DNA from: Lepus europaeus
Taxonomy: Eukaryota > Chordata > Mammalia > Lagomorpha > Leporidae
Assembly: GCF_033115175.1 (NCBI RefSeq)
Contig: NC_084845.1
Coordinates: 2,668,501 to 2,732,500 of the forward strand
Direction: 5' to 3'
DNA length: 64,000 nt
Numbering within the stretch: the first letter of the stretch is position 1; the number at the start of each line of letters is the position of its first letter. Shown piece by piece: positions 1 through 11,500 of this stretch. The position numbers and the translations under genes were made by a program. The notes below the pieces were generated by a model, which saw only the letters and a program-made list of their open reading frames with translations, was not told the DNA's origin and did not search any database.

Positions 1-576
1 TTCCCTGTAGCTCCACCTCATTGCTGGAGTAAGCTATGTTCTTTGGTGCACCCAAGTGTCTTAGTACACATCTTTGTGAGTGTGTTCATGGGGGAGAAGT
101 GGAGAGACTCCAGACAGAAATAAGGAAATGGAAATGCTAATGACCTGACCTGAGCAGCTGAGCTGTCTACGTGTGGTGAAAGATTACACTGTGTTCCGTC
201 AGAACCCACAAAGAGTCCATGTCAGGGAAAAACCAAAGCAAAACCCTCACGTGAGTGTGAAAATCACCTATCTGGTTTCAAATTTATCTTACCATTGGTG
301 TCTATTTTCATAATCACCACGTCACCTGTTCAAAGAGGACTGACCCATAGACAGAAGAGGTGCTTGGCCCAGGCCATAGAGCCAAACATGAAAAAGCTAG
401 AAATCCACACAGATCTGCAAGACTCCGGGAGGAACGTTTTGAGCTGTGAGCGCAAGTAAGAGAGAGACAGCACCAGCCCCGGAGATTACAAAGATGGGCT
501 TCCAGCAAGTGAACCTTTCTGCAGGGAAGAGAAGTGACTGTGTTTCAGCGCCGCAGTTGCAATGGTTCTTTATAGT
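1..576. other. Unassigned left edge
   Basis: No exon, RNA gene or repeat recognised. The terminal NLRP4 exon was sought here on the minus strand and not found. Confidence 0.5.
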
Positions 577-872
577 TTTTCATTTATTTTTGAGGGGGGG
601 GGAGAGAATATCCATCCACTGGTTCACTCCCCAGACACCCACGTGTGCAGTGGCCTGGCTGGGCAGTGCTGAAGCCAGGAGCTTGGGACTCTGTCTAGGT
701 CTAACACACAGGTCGGCAGGAACCCAATACTTGAGCCGTCACCTGCTTTCCCCTAGCAGCACATTAACAGGACGTTGGAATCAGGAGAGGGGCCGGGACT
801 TGAACCCAGGCCCTCCAACGTGGAATGTGGACATGCCAACCCCACCCTCTGGAGTTTCAGCAGTTTTAACCT
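577..872 (-). mobile_element. CSINE (old copy)
   Basis: ATTTATTTTTGAGG head, CATCCACTGGTTCACTCCCC and ACTTGAACCCAGG mark a diverged C repeat in minus orientation. Confidence 0.7.
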
Positions 873-1087
873 GACATCTTACACATCCATTTTCCAGAAA
901 GGAAATGCTTAGGATTGTCTTGACCACATATTTCTTGGCAAAGGGTAAAGGAAAATGAATAGAAAGAGAAATGCTAAGGATTTATGTGTAGTTAGCTAAT
1001 AAATAATAATTATACAAATAATTTGTATATCTATGCAAGTTAAAATTATATAAACTCTACATTTACATACTGTCAATTATAATACTT

Positions 1088-1165
1088 ATGTACAAGAATA
1101 GATGCTCCCTGACTTACGGTGTGATATGTCTTGATTAATTGCAGATACCCTAAGTCAAGAAGGGT
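1088..1165. mobile_element. Possible Tigger5/MER44-like fragment
   Basis: ATGCTCCCTGACTTACGGTG and a further TAAGTCAAGAAGG recall the ends of a Tigger5-type element. Short and uncertain. Confidence 0.3.
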
Positions 1166-1735
1166 ACCCTAACATATGGTTGCTGGAAATGCTAATTATG
1201 GAAAACACTATGGAGATTCTTCAAAAGCTACATACAGATCTTCCATACGGCCATATGAGAGAGCTACGTACAATTCCATGTTTATAGCAGCTCAATTCAC
1301 AACAGCAAAGATATGAACCAACCAGATGTCCATCAGCTGATGACTGGATGAAGAAAACGTGGTGCACACACACAATGTAATACTGCCCAGCCGTAAACAA
1401 GAACAAAATCCTGCCGTCTGCAACCAACTGGGTGGAACAGGGGTTGTTGCTAAATGACAATTCAGACCAAGACAAACGCCACATGCTCTCTCGTATGTGG
1501 AAGTCAATAGATGCAGAGTATAGACCCGTGATGGCATGTTGGCATACAGATAATCAGCACTGTCTTCACTGAATTCTATCATCTGCACGACAAAATACCC
1601 GTCTTTCCTCACTCTGTAATCATTGGCATGACCCTACATTTTGTATTAATGTCCCTGTTTCTGAGAAAAACGGTATTTATGCATACGTGTTCAACACCTA
1701 CACATGAAGTAAATATAGAAAAATGTTAAAAATTG
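1165..1735 (+). mobile_element. LINE-1 relic, 3' end of ORF2
   Basis: TGTTTATAGCAGCTCAATTC, ACCAACCAGATGTCCATCAG and ATACTGCCCAGCCGTAAAC are the familiar 3' ORF2 stretch of old L1 elements, in plus orientation. Both strands are full of stops. It lies beyond the last visible NLRP4 exon. Confidence 0.75.
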
Positions 1736-1745
1736 TTCACTCTGA

Positions 1746-2070
1746 GGCCGGCACTGTGGCAGAGTGGGCAGAGTGGGTTTAGCTGCCCACCTGCAACACT
1801 GGCGTCCCATTAAGCACTGACTGGAGTCCTGGCCGCTCCACTCTGATGCAGCTCCCAGCTAATGCACTTGGGAAAGCAGAGGAAGAGGACTTGGGTGCTT
1901 AGGTCCCTGCACCCATGTGGGAGACCTGGATGAAGTTCCAGTCTCCTGGCTTCAGCCTGGCCCAGTCTCAGCCATTACCACCACTTGAGGATTGAACCAG
2001 TGAATGAAATCTCTCTCTTGCTCTCTCCAACTCAGCCTTTTAAGTAAATAAATGTCTTAACACACAAAAA
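1746..2070 (+). mobile_element. CSINE
   Basis: GGCCGGCACTGTGGC start, CTCCCAGCTAATGCAC middle and AAGTAAATAAATG tail. Confidence 0.9.
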
Positions 2071-2405
2071 AATAAAGTGCAAACCAACACTTTTGTAAAG
2101 TCAAAATATCCTAACTCCGGGCCTTCTGTGTCAGCAGAGGCTATGTTCACCGATATAGAGACCTACAGACGGACGGCTGCCTTTGTCAGTGTGCTGCTAG
2201 TGCTGTGATCCTTTGCACGACGCTAGTACCAAGGACCGTCATTCAGGGAGCATCACTGGTGGCCAGGACTTTGCTCTCACTGCCTCTCAAAGGGGGCACG
2301 GTATTTGCATTTGAAATGCAAAGGGTCAGAGTGCATTTCAGGTCCCAGCACATCCCTTCCGAGCCCAAGGATGCCTCCCACCAAGCAGGACCCACGGCAG
2401 CTCAC

Positions 2406-2576
2406 CTCAGCACCCTCAGGGCACACCCTGGGTGGCTCACAGCTGCCAGCAGCACAGCCAGCCCATGGTGGTCCAGGGCGTTCCAGGACAGGTCCAAATC
2501 CTGCAGAGTCTTGCTGCTGATGAGAGCATAGGCCAGATCCTCACAGCAGGCACCGCTTAGCCCACACATCTGCAGC
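2406..2576 (-). CDS. NLRP4: NLRP4 coding exon 7: last LRR exon in the window
   Basis: A 171-nt LRR exon encoding [38 protein letters not shown] and GCALRVL. The acceptor GTGTCTTTATTGCAG precedes GCTGCAG; the donor is GCTGAG before GTGAGC. The strong donor shows that one more exon must follow. In human NLRP4 this is a short terminal exon of about 38 codons. I find no match to it in 1-2400. Confidence 0.88.
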
Positions 2577-5500
2577 CTGCAATAAAGACACCGGGTGAGA
2601 AGCAGGCGAGCCCGGAGAAGCAGCGCATGGTGGGGATGGGAGCCTGGCATCCAGCAGGGGCTCCCTGAGCCGAACGCGGCCACACCGCCCTCCCTAGCGC
2701 CTGACACAGGGACGCAGACCACAGAGCCAGGGCTTGCAGTGGTCAGCCCGAGTCTTGGGTGGGTCATCCCCAGGCCGGGGAGGCTCTGCTTCCTCTGCAC
2801 AGCCGTGACCTTGGCAGGACCTACCCAAGGGTCTCCAGGTGGCAGCTGGGCTGCACCAGCGCCTCACACAGCAGCTTCACGCCGGCGTCCTCTATAGAGT
2901 TGCTCCCAACCTGCAGACACCTGAGGTCCTGGCTGCCGACCAGAGCCTGGGCCAGGTTTCCACAGCCGGAGGTGGTGATCAAACATCTGCACACACTGCA
3001 AAGGAAGAATGGTCTCACGTTCCCCCACCTGTCTCTTTGCGTGGGGGAGACCCACAGCACGGGAAGTTAACCGCTGAACAGCTCAGCGGTGTTTGCCACA
3101 CTCCCGAGGCCGTGCCGAACCCGTGCAGGTTAGCTCGACGTTTAAAAAAATTCAGAAACACTCGTTCTTAGTATTCAATACAACGACTAGAAGGACGCAA
3201 GTCCTAATCTGGTCCTTTTTCGCCTCTGTTTGGGGTCAGGTCCGTCTGTCCTCCCGTGCCCCCCCATCTGCAGAGCTGAGAGCTGGCACGTCCAGGGTGC
3301 AGCGTCCGGGCTAGAGACCTCTATGCCCACACTCACTCTGTCCTCACGTCAACCTGGCTCCCTGGTGGGCCCACACTCACTCTGTCCTCACGTCAACCTG
3401 GCTCCCTGGCGGGCCCACACTCACTCTGTCCTCACGTCAACTTGGCTCCCTGGCGGGCCCACACTCACTCTGTCCTCACGTCAACCTGGCTCCCTGGCGG
3501 GCCCACACTCACTCTGTCCTCACGTCAACTTGGCTCCCTGGCGGGCCCACACTCACTCTGTCCTCACGTCAACTTGGCTCCCTGGCGGGCCCACACTCAC
3601 TCTGTCCTCACGTCAACTTGGCTCCCTGGCGGGCCCACACTCACTCTGTCCTCACGTCAACTTGGCTCCCTGGTGGGTTTTGCTCTTGCTGTCACGCGTC
3701 GGAAGTCCTGAGCACAGGGCTGGTTTTGGACGCGGCCCACACGTTGCCCAGACTCACCGCTCTCTCTGCCCTGCGCACATTTGTCTCCTTGATGGGTTCT
3801 GCTGGCCACCGGCACCAGCCTAACTCCTTCACCCCGGGGATTCCCATTAAGTGAGTTGGAACTATCTTCCAAGTTCCATTTTCTCTTTTATAGTTCGCAT
3901 GTTTTTCTCTTCCATGTTGCCTGCTAGATCTATCTTCTGTGTCCCTAATCTTTTACTTTTGTCTGATCCCCTGCCTCACCCTTCTCTTACAGTCTTAATT
4001 ATATTGATAATTTTTTTTTTAATTTTTGACAGGCAGAGTGGACAGTAGAGGGAGACAGAGAGAAAGGTCTTCCTTTTTGCCGTTGGTTCACCCTCCAATG
4101 GCCGCTGCGGCCGGCGCACCGTGCTGATCCGATGGCAGGAGCCAGGTGCTTCTCCTGGTCTCCCATGGGGTGCGGGGCCCAAGGACCTGGGCCATCCTCC
4201 ACTGCACTCCCTGGCCACAGCAGAGAGCTGGCCTGGAAGAGGGGCAACCGGGACAGAATCCGGTGCCCCGACTGGGACTAGAACCCGGGGTGCCGGCGCC
4301 GCAAGGCGGAGGATTAGCCTAGTGAGCCGCGGCGCCGGCTTATATTGACAATTTCCACATGTTCGCTGTCGCCCTTTCTGCTGGAACGTGGTGGTCTCGT
4401 CACGCCCTCCTCCCCAGTTCCTCTCTAAAGCATCCTTTGTTCGATCCGCGCTAATTCCCACGCGTGGTTTTGGGACCCTGCCTCCACGGTTTACCCTTGT
4501 ACCTGGGATTTGGGATCTCTCCCCCCCCCCCCCCCGTGGCATTTATCCCTCTCGGAGAACACCAGCAGACATGGTTCTAGCTGTAAAACCACCCTCTGTG
4601 CCTAGTCAGACCACCACCACCCCCCCCCCAAGCCTTTCTGCACACTGCATAGTGCGGCCGCTCACAACGAGCCAAGCCTGCAGCACGGGAGTCAGGCCGC
4701 GCAACTGTCCCCGCGGACAACGCCACAGAACCCAGCCAGGGGCTCTCGAGCCGCCCCCCATCCCCCATCCCGCATCCTCGGCACAGACCCGCGGTCTCCC
4801 CAGCACCAAGCGCCTCCCAGCTCTGGAAGACATCCTGGCCCCAGGGGAACCCACCACAGAGACCGCAGGCGGCAGCCGGGGTATCTCAGGGCGTCACAGA
4901 ACTGCTTCAGCCCCACGTCTCCCAGGCTGTTGATGCTAATGTCCAGGTGCAGCAGCCTGCAGTTGCAAATGAGGACTTGAGCCAGGGGTTTCCAGGCGTC
5001 CTCACTGAGGTGGCAGCTGGTCAACCTGCAGGACGGAAGCACGGGCAAACTGAGAGCAGGGAAAAGACACCCGGGACGGTGTGGCACACACTCTCATTCC
5101 AGCTGATGGCTCTGTGGCCTCACATACAGAACCCCCCCCCCTCCAGAAACCCGGTCTTTTCCTTGCTCTTGAACCTTTTAAGCCTCGCTTTGAAGAATTT
5201 TTTTTTTTTTGAAAAAAAAAAAAAAAAGAATAGTGCTGAGTTTAAAGCTAATTCCGTCTCCTTCCCTGGGTGGGTCCATTCTGGGTCCTCCACCTGGCAC
5301 CTCTGGATCGCAGAGGGTTTGGGCCGATAGCACAGGACTGTGCCCCGAAGCCCCAGGCACAGAGCCCTCTAACCCTGCAGAAGGCTCCTCCCAGGCCCCT
5401 GTGCTATGCACATGGATCAGAACCTGGCCCAGGAAGCCTTACAAAGACCCCTAAGCCCTAACAAGATTCTACTTCACACCTGTCAGGATGGCTATAATAA

Positions 5501-8500
5501 TGTGAAAAAGGAAAATAAATATTGGCAAGGATTGGAGAAATTAGAACCCTTATACATTGCTGGAGGGAACATAAAATTGTGCAGCCGCTAAGTAATTTGA
5601 TGGTTTCTCCGAAAGTTAAATGTGACCCAGCAATTACATTCCTAGACACTAGCCCAAGAGAACTGAAACCAAAATGTTCATGACACACTGTTCAGAAGAG
5701 TCCGAAACAACGCAAATATTCTCAGTAGATGAACAAAACCACGTCTACTGATGCAAAGGAAGACTACTTAGTGCCGAAAAGGAGTGGAGCACCGATACGT
5801 GGTAAAACCGATGAATTCTGGAAGCATGGCGCCGAGTGAAAGCAAACCACTCCCTAAAACGCACACGTTGTGTAGGTCGATTTCTATGAGATGTCCAGAA
5901 GAGGAAAACCCATCGAGAGTGGAGTGGTTTCCACAGGCCAGGGTTTCTTATCCAAGTGATGACAATGTTCCAGAGCTAGATGACCAGGACGGTTGCACGT
6001 CACTGTGACCAAACACTAAGATCACTATATTGCATATTTTAAAAGCACAAGCTGTTTGGTAAGAGAATTGTATCATTAATTCTCTTTGAATCTTTGTGTG
6101 TTTGACTGATGGGAGTTTAGAGAAAGAGCAAAGCATCAAAAGGAGAAGTATCTGAACCCGTTGATGCCAACGCACCTAAGTAGAGACTAAGTATGTGTGC
6201 GGATTCTGAGGCTGGCACTGTGGCATAGAGCGTTAAGCTCCTGCCTGCAGTGCCCACATCCCATATGGGCGCCAGTTCGAGTCCTGGCTGCTCCACTTCC
6301 AATCCAGCTCTCTGCTAGTGTTCCTGGGAAAGCAGTGGAGGATGGCCCAAGTGCTTGGGTCCCTGCATCCACATGGGAGACCCAGAATAAGTTCCTGGCT
6401 TCAGATCATTCCAGCCCCAGCTGTTGCGGCCATTTGGGGAGTGAACTCGTGGATGGAAGATCTGTCTCTGTCTCTCTGCCTTTCAAATAAATAAAAATAA
6501 GTCTTAAAGAAAAGGGGGGGAGATTCTTACTTGATTTTAAAAAACGCTTGGCGTGTATATACCACGTGCACAGCAGGGAGAAGCTGCACCAGTTGTAAGT
6601 GCGTTCAGGAGATCATGCACTTGTGCTACCAGCGCCCAGGTCTAGACACATCCCAGGTGGGCATATCCCTGACGTCCTGTGCTCCCCACCTGTCGGCAAC
6701 CTAACCAAGGTTTCCACTGTTCTTTGAGTGTCAATAAAACCACACTGTCTGCCCTAAGTCCGACACAGTCCCGTCACTGACGTGCGAGTTTCCTCTACGT
6801 TTTTTCCTACACTGCAGACCGTTCACCCTCGCGGAAGATGAGCATACAACCACAGCTCTCTCGTGGAACTCGCTGCTAGGGTACATCTACATTTTTTCAG
6901 TGTTGTGAATATCGGACATGAACGTTTCATGTCCGTCTTTCAGCAAACAGAACCGGGCAACTGCCAAACATGCGTCGAACAGTGGAATTTCTGGGTCACA
7001 CAATACACCAAACTGTGCTTCCCAAGAACTCGCGTCGGTTTATAAGCTGGCTTCCGTATTCTGCCCTCGGTTTCCCAGCAGGTTCAGTTTGCATACGACA
7101 GGCAGGAAGGAGACAGGTGGACAGAAGTGGGCAGTGAGAACAGCGCGCAGTCCCCTCTGGCCTCCAGCCAGGGACCTGGGGACCAGGGAGACTTACAGGA
7201 GCTCCTGTATGCCACACATTGGGTGGTTCAGAGCCTCACACAGCAACTTCATGTCACCCGACGAGAGATTCACGCAGTTGAGGTTCAGGTATTTCAAGCC
7301 TGGGTTATAAGTGAACACTTCAAAGAAAACCAGCTTCTCACACGTCATGGTAACTGTATTCATCCTGCAAAAACCAACGTTTTTAAGGTTTTCCTGCTCT
7401 CCAGCCCTGGAGCCCAGCCTGAGCGCCCGTCTTTGATGGCTTCCTACGACGAACTTCATAATTAGCTCAGACTGTTCACCACCCAGCCAGCTAGCCCGGT
7501 GGTTCTCAACCCCAGCCAATTTTGCCAGTCACCCCCACAGAACAGTTGCCAACTGGGCTGTGACCCCAACCAGGAGCGACCGCCACTCGGTGGAGGGCAG
7601 AGGCCAGGACCCCGTTTCTCAGCGTCCATGCCCTGGGCTGCAACTCTCCATCTACGCAGCTGGTTCGGACGAGAGCTACAGGTCCGGTCCGCCTTCCACT
7701 CACACAAGCTTCTGCAAGTGGCACCCCGGCTGCCTCAGTTGATGACAGAAGATCACCAAGGTAGGTTCCGTGAAGCTGCTGTCCACCACCTGGAGTTCCT
7801 GGAGGTGCTCGTGGGAGGTGAGCACAGAGCAGATCCGAGACCAGTACAAGAAGTTCTGCCTCGTCCTGCCACGGAGAAGGAAGAACACACTTTCCATGAG
7901 TGAGCCGACAGCCGAAGCCGCCCCCACCCCTGCACGGACAGCAGAAGCCGCCCCCACCCCTGCACGGACAGTAGAAGCCGCCCCCACCCCTGCACGGACA
8001 GCAGAAGCCGCCCCCACCCCTCCACGGACACAGCGGCAGGAGGCACCTGACCCAGCCCCTCTTGCAGTCAGCGAGAAGCCGGGTCAGCTCAGGTCATCTT
8101 GCAACGCCGCAGATGTGCTTGGTGGTTCCCTGCAGGGAGCAGTGTTTCCAGCACACAACAGAGGCCAGGGATGCTTGCATGCACCCCACAATGCACAGAA
8201 CAGTCTCCTTCAAACCCCAGGAAGGCCGCTCCAAAGTCACCTCTGGTGCCAAGGTCCAGGAGCCCTGCCTGTGTCCAGTGCCCGTAGTTCCACAGTGAAA
8301 GGTGGGTCCGGACACCACAGCCGAGCCCAACCTTAGCACCCCTGCCTCAGCCTGAAGAGCCTGTGTCGCGTCCTCCCCGTGGGAACCGGCCAGCTCCCTT
8401 GAATTTGGGGTGCGCTACCTCACCTGTCCCATGGCTGTAACACACTCTACCTCTTAGCCATCTTGCCTAGTATCAAATAGGAATTTACAAGATTTTTTTA

Positions 8501-11500
8501 TAAAGATCTATTGATTTGAAAGGCAGAGTTACAGAGAGGCAGAGGCAGAGGCGGGGGGGGGGGGGTCCTTCCATCTGCTGGCTCACTCCCTAGATTGCCT
8601 CCAACAGCCAGGGCAGAGCCAGGCAGAAGCCAAGATATTCATCCAGGTCTCCCATGCAGGTGTAGGGGCCCCAGGACTTGGGCCATCTTCTACTGTTTTC
8701 CCAGGTCACAGCAGAGAGCTGGATGGGAAGTGGAGCAGCTTGGACTTGAACCGGCACCCCTATGGGATGCTGGCACTGCAGGCGGTCACTTTACCCACTA
8801 AGCCCTAGTGCTGACCCCTGTAAGATCCTTAGAGTAACTTTCAAAGTGGATTTTGCAGCTGGGATGTGAAGAAAGAGTCCGGTTATGGTCCAGTGGGAGG
8901 GATGTAAGTATTGATTCTGAGCGCTTTCCTGACTGATGGGCAGGTATATGTGAGACACAGTGCGGTGTTCTCAGTGACCCACTCAGGGTGAAAAGCATGA
9001 CCATGACCTCAAAATCCCATCACATCTCTATGGGGAGCCCCAACGCTAACCCCACGGCCAGTTTCCTCATGGGACAACAGCAGCTAGGAAAGCAGGTGTC
9101 TCAGAACAAGGTCACTGAGCGTCAGTTACATTGTCTGAACACAGGAAGAATGAAACTCTGATTCGCAGCAAAATGTACAGGACTGGGGGACACACGTTCA
9201 GTGACAGGAGTCAGACACCAGGCCAGTGCTGTAGTACAGAGTTAAGCTACCGCCTGCCACACCGGCAGCCCAATCCTAGTAGGGGTTTGGGTCCCGGCTG
9301 CTCCACTTTCAGTCCAGCTCCCTGCTAATGCACCTGGCAAAGCAGTGGGAGACGGCCCAAGTGCTTGGGACCCTGACATCCACTCGGGAGACCCCGATGG
9401 AGCATCTAGCTCCTGGCTTTGGCCTGGCCCAGCCCTGGCGGTTGTGTCCATTTGGGGAGTGAACCAGTGGCTGGAAGAGCTCTCTCTCCCCCTCTCTCTT
9501 TTTTCCCCTACCTCCATCACTCTGCCTTTCAAATAAATAAATACATCCTTAAAAATGTTCTTCAGAGAGCCAACTGGGGGCTGACACTGACGCCTGTCCG
9601 ACAGAAAAGGCGAGAGTCTAACCATGACCCTATACAAGTAGGCGCTATTGCATCAACAGAACCGTCTGAGCACATGGGTGGACTCGGAAATGGAGGGGCT
9701 CACCCGTACGCCCCTGTGTTTTCTCCCTTAAACAGGGTTACGACAGAAAGGCAAAGCTTCCTCAGGTTGTAACAGTGTTTTAAGTAGGAGGCAGCAATCC
9801 GCAGGTCAGAGCTGGAAAAGAAGGTCAAGTTCAGTTCTTGGAAGCAGGCCATCACCCGCCCTGCAAAGACGTCGTCCTGAATCTCCGAGAGATAGTAAAA
9901 CAAGACCAAGAAATCCACCTGCGAATGAGAAGCCGCACACCCACTCATGCCCTGCAGCAACTGCTCGAGTTCCTCTTTTCTCTGTCGGGACAGGTTGGAG
10001 CCAAAGAACGCGTCCAGCTTCTGTCGCTCCCTTTCGCTTAAAAGGCCGAACAGGAACAACCCCAACAAGGTCGAAGACCTGCGTTTGTTCAGAACGGTCA
10101 GCAGGAGCGTCCGCGTGCACTGGACGGCAGGGCTGGGGTGAGCGCTGGGGTGCTGCAGCAGGTAGAAGAGGGCGGTGCACAACTGCAGCAGAGTCTCGTG
10201 GAGGAAGCCGTACACATTCTTGGGCGCCTGGTACCGCAGCACCTTGGTGTCCAGCAGTGTGGGGACGGCCGCGTCCCCGATCCCATTTCTCCTGAGCGCC
10301 TCCTGGTTGAACAGCTGTATGTGTGTCCACGTGCCCTCCGCAGCCAGGGAACACAGGCTCTTCAGCTGCTCCCGGCTCTGCTGAGTTGGATACATAGCAT
10401 CCTTGGGTGTGAATGAGTTAAAGAGGAAGGAGATGAACATAGAGGTGACGCTCCGGCAGGTCAGCGCCGGATCTTTGCCCCTGTCCATATCCTGCTTCAT
10501 GGACATGCCCATGACCCAGCAAAGGATGGGGTTTTTGCACATGGAGAAGAGGCAGCCATTTCTGCTCACCAGCTGGAAGGCTTCCGTGGCCCTACGCTTG
10601 TTTGGAAACAAGCCGCTGAAATAGAGCTTCTTGCTGTTCCTGTTGAACCCCAGGATCGTTTTAATGCTCGGATTCCGCAGCCCGCTCAGCAGCTCCCCTT
10701 GGCACTGGGGTGTGACCGCGAGGAGCAGGAAGGCGTCCGGGAGCAGGGTCTTCGCCAGCAGGCTGCGCAGAAGCACCTGCCCCGGCCGCGGCTCCATCCA
10801 GTGGCTGCACAGATCGTACGGGGGCCCGGCCATATCACGGCTCATCTCTTCCACGTTGTCGACGAGGAACAGCAGTCTCTCCGGCTGGGACACGACATCT
10901 GCCAAGGGAGTGGAGTGGTGAGGCCAGTCTCTGGAGATGAGCGACACCAGGCTCGTGCTGGCCAGCTGCCTCACCTCGCGGCAGCAGAGGTAGAAAACGT
11001 ACGAGAACCTGTCCTGGTAGAGGATGCTGTCCGACCAGGCCAACATCAGCTTCCTCAGCAGCGCCGTCTTCCCGATCCCCCCGGATCCCTGTAAGACCAC
11101 GGTCCGGGACTGTCTTCCGGCGTCCGTCGGAGCCAAGAGGTATTCTAGAGACTCCTGTTCCTCCTCGGTCAGCCTCCACTCGAACTCGTGACTTGTAAAC
11201 ACGGAGTCTCTGGACCACACGTGGGGAAATGTGTTCCTGATGTGGTCTCGATACATCTTTGTCGGCCCTGTGTCGGAGGGCGAGAGACAGACAGCACCAC
11301 GTGTTAGAGGTGGACACTCGTTTCTACAGGGTTTCCTTTGATCCAGCAGCTTTTCTCCTCGGGGATCTGCAGACTGTAGCCCTCAGGCCGAGGGGGAGAG
11401 GAGAGAGGGAGAGGAGGGGGAGAGGGGAGAGGGAGGTTGCCCTGGTAGTGAAATTCAGAGCTGTATTTCAGGAGCGCCAGACTGGAACTTGATCCTTCAG

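Larger units (their letters stand above)
5026..7196. other. NLRP4 intron where an LRR exon is expected
   Basis: Apart from the LINE-1 (5458-6190) and CSINE (6208-6515), the remaining sequence (poly-T/poly-A near 5200, 6540-7196) shows no LRR codon pattern on the minus strand. A decayed LINE-1-like phrase (GGCAACTGCCAAAC near 6956) is possible. Confidence 0.5.

Noticed and set aside
3230-3823. 197-codon ORF with HSVLTSTW-like repeats
   Set aside because: Translation of the 44-bp minisatellite, antisense to NLRP4.
4260-4330. tRNA-like A and B boxes (GGTTCTAGTCC) at many places
   Set aside because: These belong to tRNA-related CSINEs with SINE bodies and tails; no cloverleaf of a functional tRNA was found.
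9806-10416. Large ORFs overlapping the NLRP4 NACHT exon in other frames and strand
   Set aside because: Shadow frames of the real coding exon.
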